Source of the DNA: Hydrogenothermaceae bacterium
Lineage (GTDB): Bacteria; Aquificota; Aquificae; Hydrogenothermales; Hydrogenothermaceae
NCBI GenBank assembly: GCA_026984415.1
Contig: JALSSE010000410.1
Location: 1-7,602 of the forward strand
DNA length: 7,602 bases
Direction: 5' to 3'
The position numbers and the translations under genes were made by a program. The notes under the pieces were generated by a model. That model saw only the letters and a list, made by a program, of their open reading frames with translations, had not been told where the DNA came from and ran no database searches. Positions 1-5,080 of the stretch are shown here, piece after piece; the stretch's first letter is position 1; every line of letters starts with the position of its first letter.

Positions 1-399
1 GATGCGGTTGTTATTCCAAAAATTGAGGAAAATGTTTTTGCCTTTATTGACAGATTTTTTAAAAAGGATAAAAATGCAGTTAAAATATTTAAGAACTTAA
101 TTGAAACTTCCCACCATCCATTTGAAATTCAGTCTTTAATATTAACTCAGGCAAATAAATTGTTAATGTATAAAACTCTATTAGAACAGGGAAAACCCCC
201 TGAAGCTATTTTTTCCCAGATGAAAATATCTTATCCTCCCCAAAAGGCTTCTATACAAAAATTATCAGCCTATTTTTCTAAAGAGGAGCTGATAGATTTG
301 ATAAAAGATTTATATGAGCTTGAGATAAAACAGAAAGTTTATTATGAAGATTTAACTAAATCCTCTTTGAATTTTATAGCTAAAAGAGTTTTGATATGA
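1..399 (+). CDS. holA: DNA polymerase III subunit delta, C-terminal part (5' end outside window)
   Basis: The frame is open from the first base, so the gene begins upstream of the window; 132 residues plus the TGA stop are visible. The delta subunit opens and loads the beta sliding clamp as part of the clamp-loader complex in the cytoplasm. What is seen fits the alpha-helical C-terminal domain of delta: 'ENVFAFIDRFF' near the start, a 'HHPFEIQSLILTQANKLL' segment (delta proteins typically have hPF.i...L..Q...L), then a K.LLEQGK-type stretch, 'PPQKASIQKLSAYFSKEEL' and a final helix with 'ELEIKQ'. The catalytically inactive AAA+ N-terminal part is not in view. An internal Met at 160 is not the start, because coding similarity continues upstream of it. 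The stop overlaps the ruvB start by 4 bases (ATGA), so the two are probably translationally coupled. The assignment rests on remembered family motifs; confidence is good but not absolute because delta is weakly conserved. Confidence 0.8.
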   Translation, partial: DAVVIPKIEENVFAFIDRFFKKDKNAVKIFKNLIETSHHPFEIQSLILTQANKLLMYKTLLEQGKPPEAIFSQMKISYPPQKASIQKLSAYFSKEELIDLIKDLYELEIKQKVYYEDLTKSSLNFIAKRVLI

Positions 400-1370
400 A
401 CGTTTTTAATGAAAATTTAGAAGAGAAATTTGACATAACAGTAAGACCTATTGAACTGAAAGATTACATTGGGCAGGAAAAAGTAAAACAACAGATAGAA
501 ATTTTTATAAAAGCTGCTAAAAAGAAATCACAGGTTTTAGACCATGTATTACTTAGTGGACCACCAGGTCTTGGAAAAACAACACTTGCCAACATAATTG
601 CAAAAGAGTTGTCTGTAAATATAACTATTACTTCAGGACCAGTTTTAGAAAAAAAAGGAGATATAGCAGGTATTTTAACTTCTTTAGAAGAGGGGGATAT
701 ACTTTTTATAGATGAAATTCATAGATTAAACCCAGCAGTAGAAGAGGCACTTTATCCAGCAATGGAAGATTTTAAAATAGACATACTATTAGGAAAAGGT
801 CAATCCTCCAAATCTATAAGATTAAACGTTCCTAAATTTACACTTATAGGTGCAACAACAAGAACTGGGCTTTTAACATCACCTTTATTATCCAGATTTG
901 GAATTATATTAAATTTTGATTATTACAATGTAGAAACACTAAAAAAAGTAATTATAAGAACTGGAAAAATTTTAAACATACCTGTAGATGAAGGAGGAGC
1001 TTTGGAAATCGCAAAAAGGTCAAGGGGAACACCAAGAATAGCAAACAGAATTTTAAAAAGGGTACACGACTATTCTTTAATAAAACATAACGGAAAAATT
1101 AATAAATCAGTTGCAAAAGAGGCACTTGATTTCTTTGGTATTGATGAATACGGTCTTGATTTAATAGATAGAAAGTATTTAGAAGCATTAGTTTTAAAAT
1201 TTAATGGGGGACCAGTTGGTTTAAATACAATATCTTCGGCAATTGGAGAAGATAAAAACTCAATTGAAGAAATAATTGAACCTTTTTTAATCAGGTCTGG
1301 ATTTGTATCAAAAACACCAAAAGGGAGATTGGCCACCGATTTAGCTTTCAGTCATATCAATAACTTATAA
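396..1370 (+). CDS. ruvB: Holliday junction branch migration ATPase RuvB
   Basis: A 324-residue hexameric AAA+ motor that, with RuvA, drives Holliday junction branch migration during recombination and fork repair. Visible motifs: Walker A GPPGLGKT at 55-62, Walker B DILFIDEIH at 101-109, the sensor-1 segment GATTRTG at 152-158, the arginine finger in SPLLSRFG (R167), and the sensor-2 segment RGTPR at 210-214. The C-terminal winged helix includes GGPVGLNTIS (271-280) and TPKGR (307-311, usually TPRGR). Length is normal, with a short N-terminus. The ATG lies inside the stop of the holA-like gene (ATGA overlap), with a modest AAAAGAG ribosome binding site at 382-388. No separate promoter or terminator is obvious, so it is probably co-transcribed with the gene before it. 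The family call is very secure. Confidence 0.98.
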   Translation: MNVFNENLEEKFDITVRPIELKDYIGQEKVKQQIEIFIKAAKKKSQVLDHVLLSGPPGLGKTTLANIIAKELSVNITITSGPVLEKKGDIAGILTSLEEGDILFIDEIHRLNPAVEEALYPAMEDFKIDILLGKGQSSKSIRLNVPKFTLIGATTRTGLLTSPLLSRFGIILNFDYYNVETLKKVIIRTGKILNIPVDEGGALEIAKRSRGTPRIANRILKRVHDYSLIKHNGKINKSVAKEALDFFGIDEYGLDLIDRKYLEALVLKFNGGPVGLNTISSAIGEDKNSIEEIIEPFLIRSGFVSKTPKGRLATDLAFSHINNL

Positions 1371-1379
1371 TGTCTACCC

Positions 1380-1408
1380 TTGAAATAAGGATATTTCTTG
1401 TATATATT
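1380..1408 (+). promoter_or_regulatory. sigma-70-type promoter for nadA
   Basis: TTGAAA at 1380-1385, a 17-base spacer and TATATT at 1403-1408. Each hexamer differs from consensus at one position and the spacing is optimal. The predicted start is near 1415, leaving a leader of roughly 43 bases before the nadA start. It lies in the 87-base gap after ruvB. This is a pattern match only, in an AT-rich background where chance matches occur. Confidence 0.6.
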
Positions 1409-1443
1409 TTATAACCATTAAAATCAAACACTGTTTTATTCAA

Positions 1444-1450
1444 AAGGAGG
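1444..1450 (+). promoter_or_regulatory. Ribosome binding site that fixes the TTG start of nadA
   Basis: AAGGAGG, 7 bases before a TTG codon at 1458. No ATG is available at a suitable distance. The next in-frame candidate, GTG at 1467, is 16 bases away, too far for this Shine-Dalgarno sequence. The site therefore decides for the non-ATG start. Confidence 0.85.
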
Positions 1451-1457
1451 ATTCTAA

Positions 1458-2402
1458 TTGGAATTAGTGAAAGAGCAGTCTCAGCAGGAAATTATTAATA
1501 AAATTAACGAATTGAGAAAAAAGAAAAATGCAATTATCTTAGCCCATTACTACCAGAGAGGCGAAATTCAGGATATTGCAGATTATATAGGAGATTCACT
1601 TGAACTTGCCAGAAAAGCACAGGATACAGATGCAGACATAATAGTCTTTGCTGGAGTTAAATTTATGGCTGAAACAGCAAAAATCTTAAATCCAGATAAA
1701 AAAGTACTCCATCCTAACCCAGAAAGTGGTTGTCCTATGGCAGATATGGCAACATTAGAAGGGGTGAAAAAACTTAAAGAAGAACATCCTGATGCTGTTG
1801 TGGTTTCTTATATAAACACAAATGCTGATGTTAAAACAGTCTCAGATATTATAGTAACTTCAAGAAATGCAGTTAAAGTAATAAAATCTTTAGATGCAAA
1901 AAAAATAATTTTTGTTCCTGACCAGTTTTTAGGAGGTTTTGTAGCAAAACAAGTTCCAGAAAAAGAATTTATTTTATGGAAAGGGTTCTGTCCTCCTCAT
2001 TTTAACTTATCACCTGAACAGTTATTGCCACTAAAAGAAAAATATCCAGATGCAAAAATTGCTGTTCATCCTGAGTGTCATACAGATACAGCTAAAATTG
2101 CTGATTTTGTTGGAAGTACAACCCAGATTATAGAGTACGCCACTACCTGTGATTCTGATACTGTTATTATTGGAACAGAAGTTGGAATTGAACACGCATT
2201 GAAAAAGGCAAATCCAAATAAAAATTATGTATTTCCTCAATCTGCTGATTACTGTGGAACAGTCCACTGCTGTGATATGAAAAAAAATACACTTGATAAA
2301 ATATTAGAGGTTTTAGAAGAAGAAACAAATGAGATTATCCTTCCAGAAGATGTGATAGAAAAAGCAAGAATTCCTCTTGAAAAGATGGTTTCAATTGTTT
2401 AA
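1458..2402 (+). CDS. nadA: Quinolinate synthase NadA
   Basis: A 314-residue [4Fe-4S] enzyme that condenses iminoaspartate with dihydroxyacetone phosphate to quinolinate, the second step of de novo NAD synthesis. Signature segments: AHYYQRGEIQDIADYIGDS (29-47), FAGVKFMAETAKIL (64-77), HPNPESGCPMADM (85-97), VSYINTNADVKTVSD (116-130), PDQFLGG (154-160), GFCPPH (176-181), HPECH (204-208) and CCDMKKNTLDK (271-281). By comparison with the family, the three cluster ligands should be C92, C178 and C271; C272 is an adjacent alternative. Other cysteines are C207, C231 and C266. Length fits the short NadA type. Translation starts at TTG, set by a strong upstream ribosome binding site. A partner nadB is not in the window. 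asd follows 42 bases downstream. Confidence 0.97.
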   Translation: MELVKEQSQQEIINKINELRKKKNAIILAHYYQRGEIQDIADYIGDSLELARKAQDTDADIIVFAGVKFMAETAKILNPDKKVLHPNPESGCPMADMATLEGVKKLKEEHPDAVVVSYINTNADVKTVSDIIVTSRNAVKVIKSLDAKKIIFVPDQFLGGFVAKQVPEKEFILWKGFCPPHFNLSPEQLLPLKEKYPDAKIAVHPECHTDTAKIADFVGSTTQIIEYATTCDSDTVIIGTEVGIEHALKKANPNKNYVFPQSADYCGTVHCCDMKKNTLDKILEVLEEETNEIILPEDVIEKARIPLEKMVSIV

Positions 2403-2406
2403 ACTC

Positions 2407-2415
2407 TGTTATAAT
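2407..2415 (+). promoter_or_regulatory. Extended -10 element, possible asd promoter
   Basis: TG-T-TATAAT at 2407-2415 is a perfect TGN extended -10, just after the nadA stop. The -35 region about 17 bases upstream is weak, which is usual for extended -10 promoters. The predicted start near 2422 leaves a leader of about 23 bases before asd. asd could also be read through from nadA, as no terminator separates them. Confidence 0.5.
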
Positions 2416-2444
2416 TTTGGAAATATAAATATTCGGAGGATTAA

Positions 2445-3458
2445 ATGAAATCTTACAATGTGGCTATTTTAGGTGCTACAGGTGCTGTCGGTCAAACTAT
2501 GATAAAAGTTTTAGAAGAAAGAGATTTTCCAATAGATGAAATTAGATTCCTTGCTTCTGAAAGAAGTGCTGGAAAAGAGATAGAATATTACGGAATAAAA
2601 TATAAAGTAGAACCTGTTACCCCTGAAGCATTTGAGGGAATTGACATAGCTTTATTTTCTGCTGGTGGTAGCAGGAGTAAGCAATGGGCTCCTATTGCTG
2701 TTGAAAAAGGAGCTGTAGTTATAGATAACAGTTCTGCATTCAGAATGGATGAAGATGTTCCCCTTGTTGTTCCAGAAGTAAATCCAGAAGATGTAAAAAA
2801 ACATAAAGGTATCATTGCAAACCCTAATTGTTCAACTATTCAGATGGTAGTTGCATTAAATCCTATCCATAAAGCAAAAAAAATTAAAAGGGTAATTGTA
2901 TCAACATACCAGGCGGTTTCAGGTGCTGGTGCAACTGCTATTCAAGATTTAGAAATGGAAGTAAAAGCAAGAATGGAAGGTCAGTTTTACTACCCTCAGG
3001 CTCTTCCTGCCCACATTGCTTATAATGTTATACCCCATATTGATGTATTTTTAGATAATGGGTATACAAAAGAAGAAATTAAAATGGTTAATGAAACAAG
3101 AAAAATAATGCATGCTCCTGATATAAAAGTTTCTCCAACTTGTGTTAGGGTTCCAGTGTTTATAGGTCACAGTGAAAGTGTAGTAATTGAAACAGAAGAA
3201 CCTATTACAGCTGAAGAGGCAAAGCATATATTAATGGAAGCTCCGGGAGTAATAGTTGAAGATGACCCAAAATCTAACGTTTATCCAATGCCAATTGATA
3301 TAGCTGGAAAAGATGATGTTTTTGTAGGAAGGATAAGAGAAGATTTTTCTTTTGAAAATGGGTTATCAATGTGGATTGTTGCAGATAATTTGAGAAAAGG
3401 TGCTGCCACAAATGCTGTTCAGATTGCTGAATTAGTAGCACAATACCAATTAGTGTAA
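2445..3458 (+). CDS. asd: Aspartate-semialdehyde dehydrogenase
   Basis: A 337-residue cytoplasmic enzyme that reduces aspartyl phosphate to aspartate semialdehyde with NADPH, the branch point to diaminopimelate/lysine, threonine, methionine and isoleucine. The N-terminal Rossmann motif is GATGAVG at 10-16. The catalytic cysteine is C129 in ANPNCSTIQ, followed by the SGAGATAIQDLEME segment (159-172). The catalytic histidine is H242 in VPVFIGHSE. Length and layout fit the usual bacterial enzyme. A GGAGGA ribosome binding site (2435-2440) sits 4 bases before the ATG. The last codons overlap the first of the dyad repeats described downstream: the TAA stop (3456-3458) lies inside TGTAAA. The family assignment is secure. 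Confidence 0.97.
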   Translation: MKSYNVAILGATGAVGQTMIKVLEERDFPIDEIRFLASERSAGKEIEYYGIKYKVEPVTPEAFEGIDIALFSAGGSRSKQWAPIAVEKGAVVIDNSSAFRMDEDVPLVVPEVNPEDVKKHKGIIANPNCSTIQMVVALNPIHKAKKIKRVIVSTYQAVSGAGATAIQDLEMEVKARMEGQFYYPQALPAHIAYNVIPHIDVFLDNGYTKEEIKMVNETRKIMHAPDIKVSPTCVRVPVFIGHSESVVIETEEPITAEEAKHILMEAPGVIVEDDPKSNVYPMPIDIAGKDDVFVGRIREDFSFENGLSMWIVADNLRKGAATNAVQIAELVAQYQLV

Positions 3459-3470
3459 AAAATTTTTACA
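3454..3470. promoter_or_regulatory. Dyad site 1, TGTAAA-N5-TTTACA
   Basis: A 17-bp palindromic element with perfect 6-base half-sites separated by 5 bases; it contains the asd stop codon. A second site of identical form begins 19 bases later. The geometry (6-5-6) is that of NtrC-type activator sites upstream of sigma-54 promoters. Its centre is about 207 bases before the predicted start of the gene at 3706. Alternatively it is a weak A/U hairpin helping to end the asd transcript. The region is AT-rich, which raises the odds of chance palindromes. Confidence 0.5.
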
Positions 3471-3472
3471 GT

Positions 3473-3489
3473 TGTAAAAAAAATTTACA
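3473..3489. promoter_or_regulatory. Dyad site 2, TGTAAA-N5-TTTACA
   Basis: The second exact copy of the 6-5-6 dyad, extended by one more base pair on each side (TTGTAAA / TTTACAA, 3472-3490). It is separated from site 1 by two bases, so the centres are 19 bp apart, just under two helical turns. Tandem identical dyads suggest cooperative binding by a dimeric regulator. The centre is about 188 bases upstream of the predicted sigma-54 start. Confidence 0.5.
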
Positions 3490-3642
3490 ATTTAGATTTC
3501 AATATAACTTATTGATTTTAAAGGAAAAAAATCCAAACTGTGAAAAAAATATAAAAATTTTTTACACTTTATCCTTTCAAATTTTCTTATTCTACACATC
3601 AATTTTATATATTCTTTAATTATTTCAATAATTTATAAAATT

Positions 3643-3658
3643 TGGCATAAATTTTGCA
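3643..3658 (+). promoter_or_regulatory. sigma-54 (-24/-12) promoter for the secreted cysteine-rich protein
   Basis: TGGCATA-N4-TTGCA matches the sigma-54 consensus TGGCACG-N4-TTGCW, with the invariant GG (3644-3645) and GC (3656-3657) at the required distance. It is the only such match I noticed between genes in this window. The predicted start is near 3669, giving a leader of about 37 bases that contains the full ribosome binding site. sigma-54 promoters need an enhancer-binding ATPase, for which the upstream dyads are candidate sites. Aquificota such as Aquifex are known to carry rpoN. Confidence 0.65.
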
Positions 3659-3690
3659 TTACTAAACTATGGGATATTATAAAATAATTA

Positions 3691-3697
3691 AGGAGGT
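3691..3697 (+). promoter_or_regulatory. Strong ribosome binding site of the secreted protein gene
   Basis: AGGAGGT, 8 bases before the ATG at 3706. It is nearly full complementarity to the 16S rRNA tail, which suggests efficient translation once the gene is transcribed. Confidence 0.85.
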
Positions 3698-3705
3698 AAG
3701 TTGTC

Positions 3706-4311
3706 ATGAAAAAACTTACACTATTGTTGTCATCTTTAATGTTTACGTTCCTTTTTGTTCAAAACAGTTCTGCAATTACAGATGGTTGGTACTGTCCAGA
3801 TGATGTTTCGTGGGCTGCTTATGGTTGTGATGCACAGTATGACCAATGTTCAATTACTTGTGAAATTGAGGATGAGGATTGTTTATGGGATTGTGATTAT
3901 CAATATTGGGAATGTACAGAATCACAGGTGTTTAATGGACTTGTAATAGGAAAAGGTGCAGTTGTAGCTGGTAATGATAGTGCTACTTTTCGTTTTAACT
4001 TGGCCTGTGATGGAAGCCCTGGTTATATAATAGCAAATGCAAGAATTGGATATAGCTATTATCAATTTTCGTTTTTCAATCCAGAAACTTATTGCTATGA
4101 AATGTATGGAGAAAAGATGGTTTGTGGAAATGGACAAGGAATGATGAATGGTCAGCCAATAGATGCAGCCTGGTGTATTTACCCTGATGAAAATTTAATA
4201 GTTGTTGAAGATTTAATATGTGGAGAAGTAAGTTATGGGTATATATATCCTGTGACATGGGAATCACCATTCTTCTTTGATGGAGATGGATATTTCGGAT
4301 TTAGAGAGTAA
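3706..4311 (+). CDS. Secreted acidic cysteine-rich protein, unknown family
   Basis: I do not recognise this 201-residue protein. It starts with a clear Sec signal peptide: MKK, a hydrophobic core at about residues 4-18, and a likely signal peptidase I site after SSA (residue 23). There is no lipobox or further membrane segment, so the mature 178 residues should be periplasmic or extracellular. The mature part has 29 Asp/Glu against 5 Lys/Arg and twelve cysteines (30, 41, 48, 52, 59, 63, 70, 101, 130, 140, 157, 172). C41 to C70 follow the strict spacing C-x6-C-x3-C-x6-C-x3-C-x6-C, three 11-residue repeats, and C30 is in the same register. The second half (about 75-201) is rich in Tyr, Phe, Gly and beta-type sequence with five scattered cysteines. 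The start is fixed by a strong ribosome binding site; a sigma-54 promoter-like element lies 48 bases upstream, and a hairpin terminator follows at once. The gene is real, but its function is unknown. Confidence 0.85.
   Translation: MKKLTLLLSSLMFTFLFVQNSSAITDGWYCPDDVSWAAYGCDAQYDQCSITCEIEDEDCLWDCDYQYWECTESQVFNGLVIGKGAVVAGNDSATFRFNLACDGSPGYIIANARIGYSYYQFSFFNPETYCYEMYGEKMVCGNGQGMMNGQPIDAAWCIYPDENLIVVEDLICGEVSYGYIYPVTWESPFFFDGDGYFGFRE
3826..3924 (+). repeat. Coding repeat: three 11-residue cysteine units
   Basis: Residues 41-51, 52-62 and 63-73 each read C-x6-C-x3. Apart from the cysteines the units differ (CDAQYDQCSIT, CEIEDEDCLWD, CDYQYWECTES), sharing mainly acidic and aromatic character, so this is an old, diverged repeat or a constrained structural period rather than a recent duplication. 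Spacing of 7 and 4 residues is the core spacing of a hendecad helix. At 100 degrees per residue the six cysteines fall within about 60 degrees of one another. Confidence 0.8.
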
Positions 4312-4315
4312 TAAT

Positions 4316-4340
4316 AAGGGGCGTTAAGCCCCTTTTATTT
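4316..4340. terminator. Bidirectional intrinsic terminator between convergent genes
   Basis: The stem AAGGGGC (4316-4322) pairs with GCCCCTT (4328-4334) around the 5-base loop GTTAA. On the + strand it is followed by TTTTATTT, a good U-tract for the secreted protein gene that ends at 4311. On the - strand it starts 5 bases beyond the DUF151 gene's stop and is followed by a U-rich but interrupted TTATTATTA, so it can work in both directions, probably better on +. Confidence 0.85.
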
Positions 4341-4911
4341 ATGATTTATTGTTATTTTCTTCAGGTTTTTTTGCAAAATCTTCTGGTTTAATAGTTTCAA
4401 GCATTTCTCTGAATTTCTCAAGTTCTTCATCTACTTCAGGTTCTTTTACAAGGTCTTCTACACTATTTACTTCTTCTTTAGCATCTTCATCTTTATTTTC
4501 TTCTGGAGTTATTTCTTTGATATTTATTTTCTTAACAACATTTTCATTTAGATAAATTGGAACGTCAAATCTGAGTGCTATATTTACTGCATCACTTGGT
4601 CTTGAGTCTATTTTTAATTCTTTTCCATCTTTTTCAATAACAATTTCAGCAATGTATGCATTATCTTTCATATCTGTAATAGATACGTTTTTTACTGTAC
4701 CACCTAATTCTTCTATAATATTTTTTATTAAGTCGTAAGTCATTGGTCTTGGAGTTTCTACTCCACTTTGTTTCATTATTATTCCTTCTGCTTCAGATAC
4801 CCCAATCCATATAGGGTATAAATCTTCCTCATTATTAGCATCAGATAATATTAAGATTGGACTTCCTGTTGTAGAATCTAATCCAATGTTTTTTACTTTT
4901 ACTTCTATCAT
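4339..4911 (-). CDS. Bifunctional nuclease family (DUF151) protein
   Basis: 190 residues. The N-terminal two thirds are a typical DUF151 domain: it begins with MIEVKVKNIGLDSTTGSPILIL, then YPIWIGVSEAEGI (32-44), RPMTYDL (55-61) and the family hallmark DSRPSDAVNIALR (102-114). The family is named after plant proteins with RNase and DNase activity and has a Thermotoga structure, but its role in bacteria is not settled. Residues about 136-164 form a Glu/Asp/Lys-rich linker, followed by a short predicted helix and KPEDF (175-179), a tail I recall from several bacterial members. An ATG nine codons upstream (4936-4938) would extend the frame, but GGAGGT (4918-4923) lies 6 bases before the ATG at 4909-4911, where family similarity also begins, so that start is chosen. 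It is transcribed towards the shared terminator, 169 bases downstream of the sugar transferase gene, probably from its own promoter. Confidence 0.92.
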   Translation of the reverse strand: MIEVKVKNIGLDSTTGSPILILSDANNEEDLYPIWIGVSEAEGIIMKQSGVETPRPMTYDLIKNIIEELGGTVKNVSITDMKDNAYIAEIVIEKDGKELKIDSRPSDAVNIALRFDVPIYLNENVVKKINIKEITPEENKDEDAKEEVNSVEDLVKEPEVDEELEKFREMLETIKPEDFAKKPEENNNKS

Positions 4912-4917
4912 TTCTCT

Positions 4918-4923
4918 ACCTCC
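4918..4923 (-). promoter_or_regulatory. Ribosome binding site deciding the DUF151 start
   Basis: GGAGGT on the - strand, 6 bases before the ATG at 4909-4911. The alternative upstream ATG at 4936-4938 has no comparable site in front of it. Confidence 0.85.
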
Positions 4924-4995
4924 AAAATTCTTTTTCAAACTACAATTTAAGTAAAAATTAAAAATTTAATATAACTATTATCATATTTTATAGAA

Positions 4996-5023
4996 AAAAT
5001 ATGCTAAATTCTGGTTGGTGCAA
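4996..5023 (-). promoter_or_regulatory. Possible promoter of the DUF151 gene
   Basis: On the - strand, TTGCAC (5023-5018) is followed by a 16-base spacer and TATTTT (5001-4996). The hexamers are moderate and the spacer is one short. The -10 falls within a 22-bp dyad, CATATTTT-N6-AAAATATG read on the + strand (4982-5003), which could be an operator or a leader hairpin. The remainder of 4924-5080 shows nothing else recognisable. Confidence 0.35.
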
Positions 5024-5058
5024 ATTTAGTATTGATTTAAAAATCTGGATTGATAGTT

Positions 5059-5076
5059 AAAGTTATGAATAACTTT
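5059..5076. terminator. A/U hairpin after the sugar transferase gene, possible weak terminator
   Basis: AAAGTTAT and ATAACTTT form a perfect 8-bp inverted repeat around GA (TC on the - strand), starting 4 bases beyond the wbaP-like stop. The stem has only one G-C pair and no proper U-tract follows on the - strand, so termination would be inefficient. It could instead be a protein-binding dyad. Confidence 0.3.
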
Positions 5077-5080
5077 TGTC

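Larger units (their letters stand above)
3452..3568. repeat. 17-bp inverted repeat bounding a 117-bp segment
   Basis: AGTGTAAAAAATTTTTA at 3452-3468 is exactly complementary to 3552-3568, with 83 bases between. The right arm overlaps a degenerate third dyad at 3550-3566 (TATAAA-N5-TTTACA, one half-site mismatch), so the long inverted repeat may simply reflect the same site on both sides. No target-site duplication or transposase-like content supports a mobile element. Both arms consist mostly of A and T runs. Confidence 0.45.

Noticed and set aside
160..399. Separate small gene starting at the ATG at 160
   Set aside because: The same frame is open to the window edge and its upstream residues match the delta subunit C-terminal domain, so 160 is an internal Met.
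1070..1336. Antisense open frame of 88 codons within ruvB (- strand)
   Set aside because: It lies wholly inside a secure gene, shows no domain or ribosome binding site, and is low-complexity as expected of a reverse-complement shadow.
2031..2815. Antisense open frames at 2031-2267 and 2588-2815 (- strand) within nadA and asd
   Set aside because: Both are covered by well-supported genes and have no recognisable protein features of their own.
3452..3568. Miniature transposable element bounded by the 17-bp inverted repeat
   Set aside because: No target duplication flanks it, the arms are mostly A and T runs, and the left arm is part of the asd coding end; dyad binding sites explain the symmetry more simply.
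3654..3682. sigma-70 promoter TTGCAT-N17-TTATAA before the secreted protein gene
   Set aside because: It would start transcription near 3690, at the edge of the ribosome binding site, leaving almost no leader, and both hexamers are poor; the sigma-54 reading of the same bases fits better.
3755..4270. Alternative frames at 3755-3946 (+), 3922-4137 (-) and 4076-4270 (-) overlapping the secreted protein gene
   Set aside because: The main frame has a signal peptide, a strong ribosome binding site, periodic cysteines and a terminator right after its stop; the others have none of these.
4349..4555. Serine/phenylalanine-rich frame on + strand opposite the DUF151 tail
   Set aside because: It is the complement of the Glu/Lys-rich linker codons and has no ribosome binding site.
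4912..4938. Upstream ATG at 4936-4938 extending the DUF151 protein by nine residues
   Set aside because: The added codons cover the GGAGGT ribosome binding site of the downstream ATG, lack a site of their own, and do not belong to the conserved domain.
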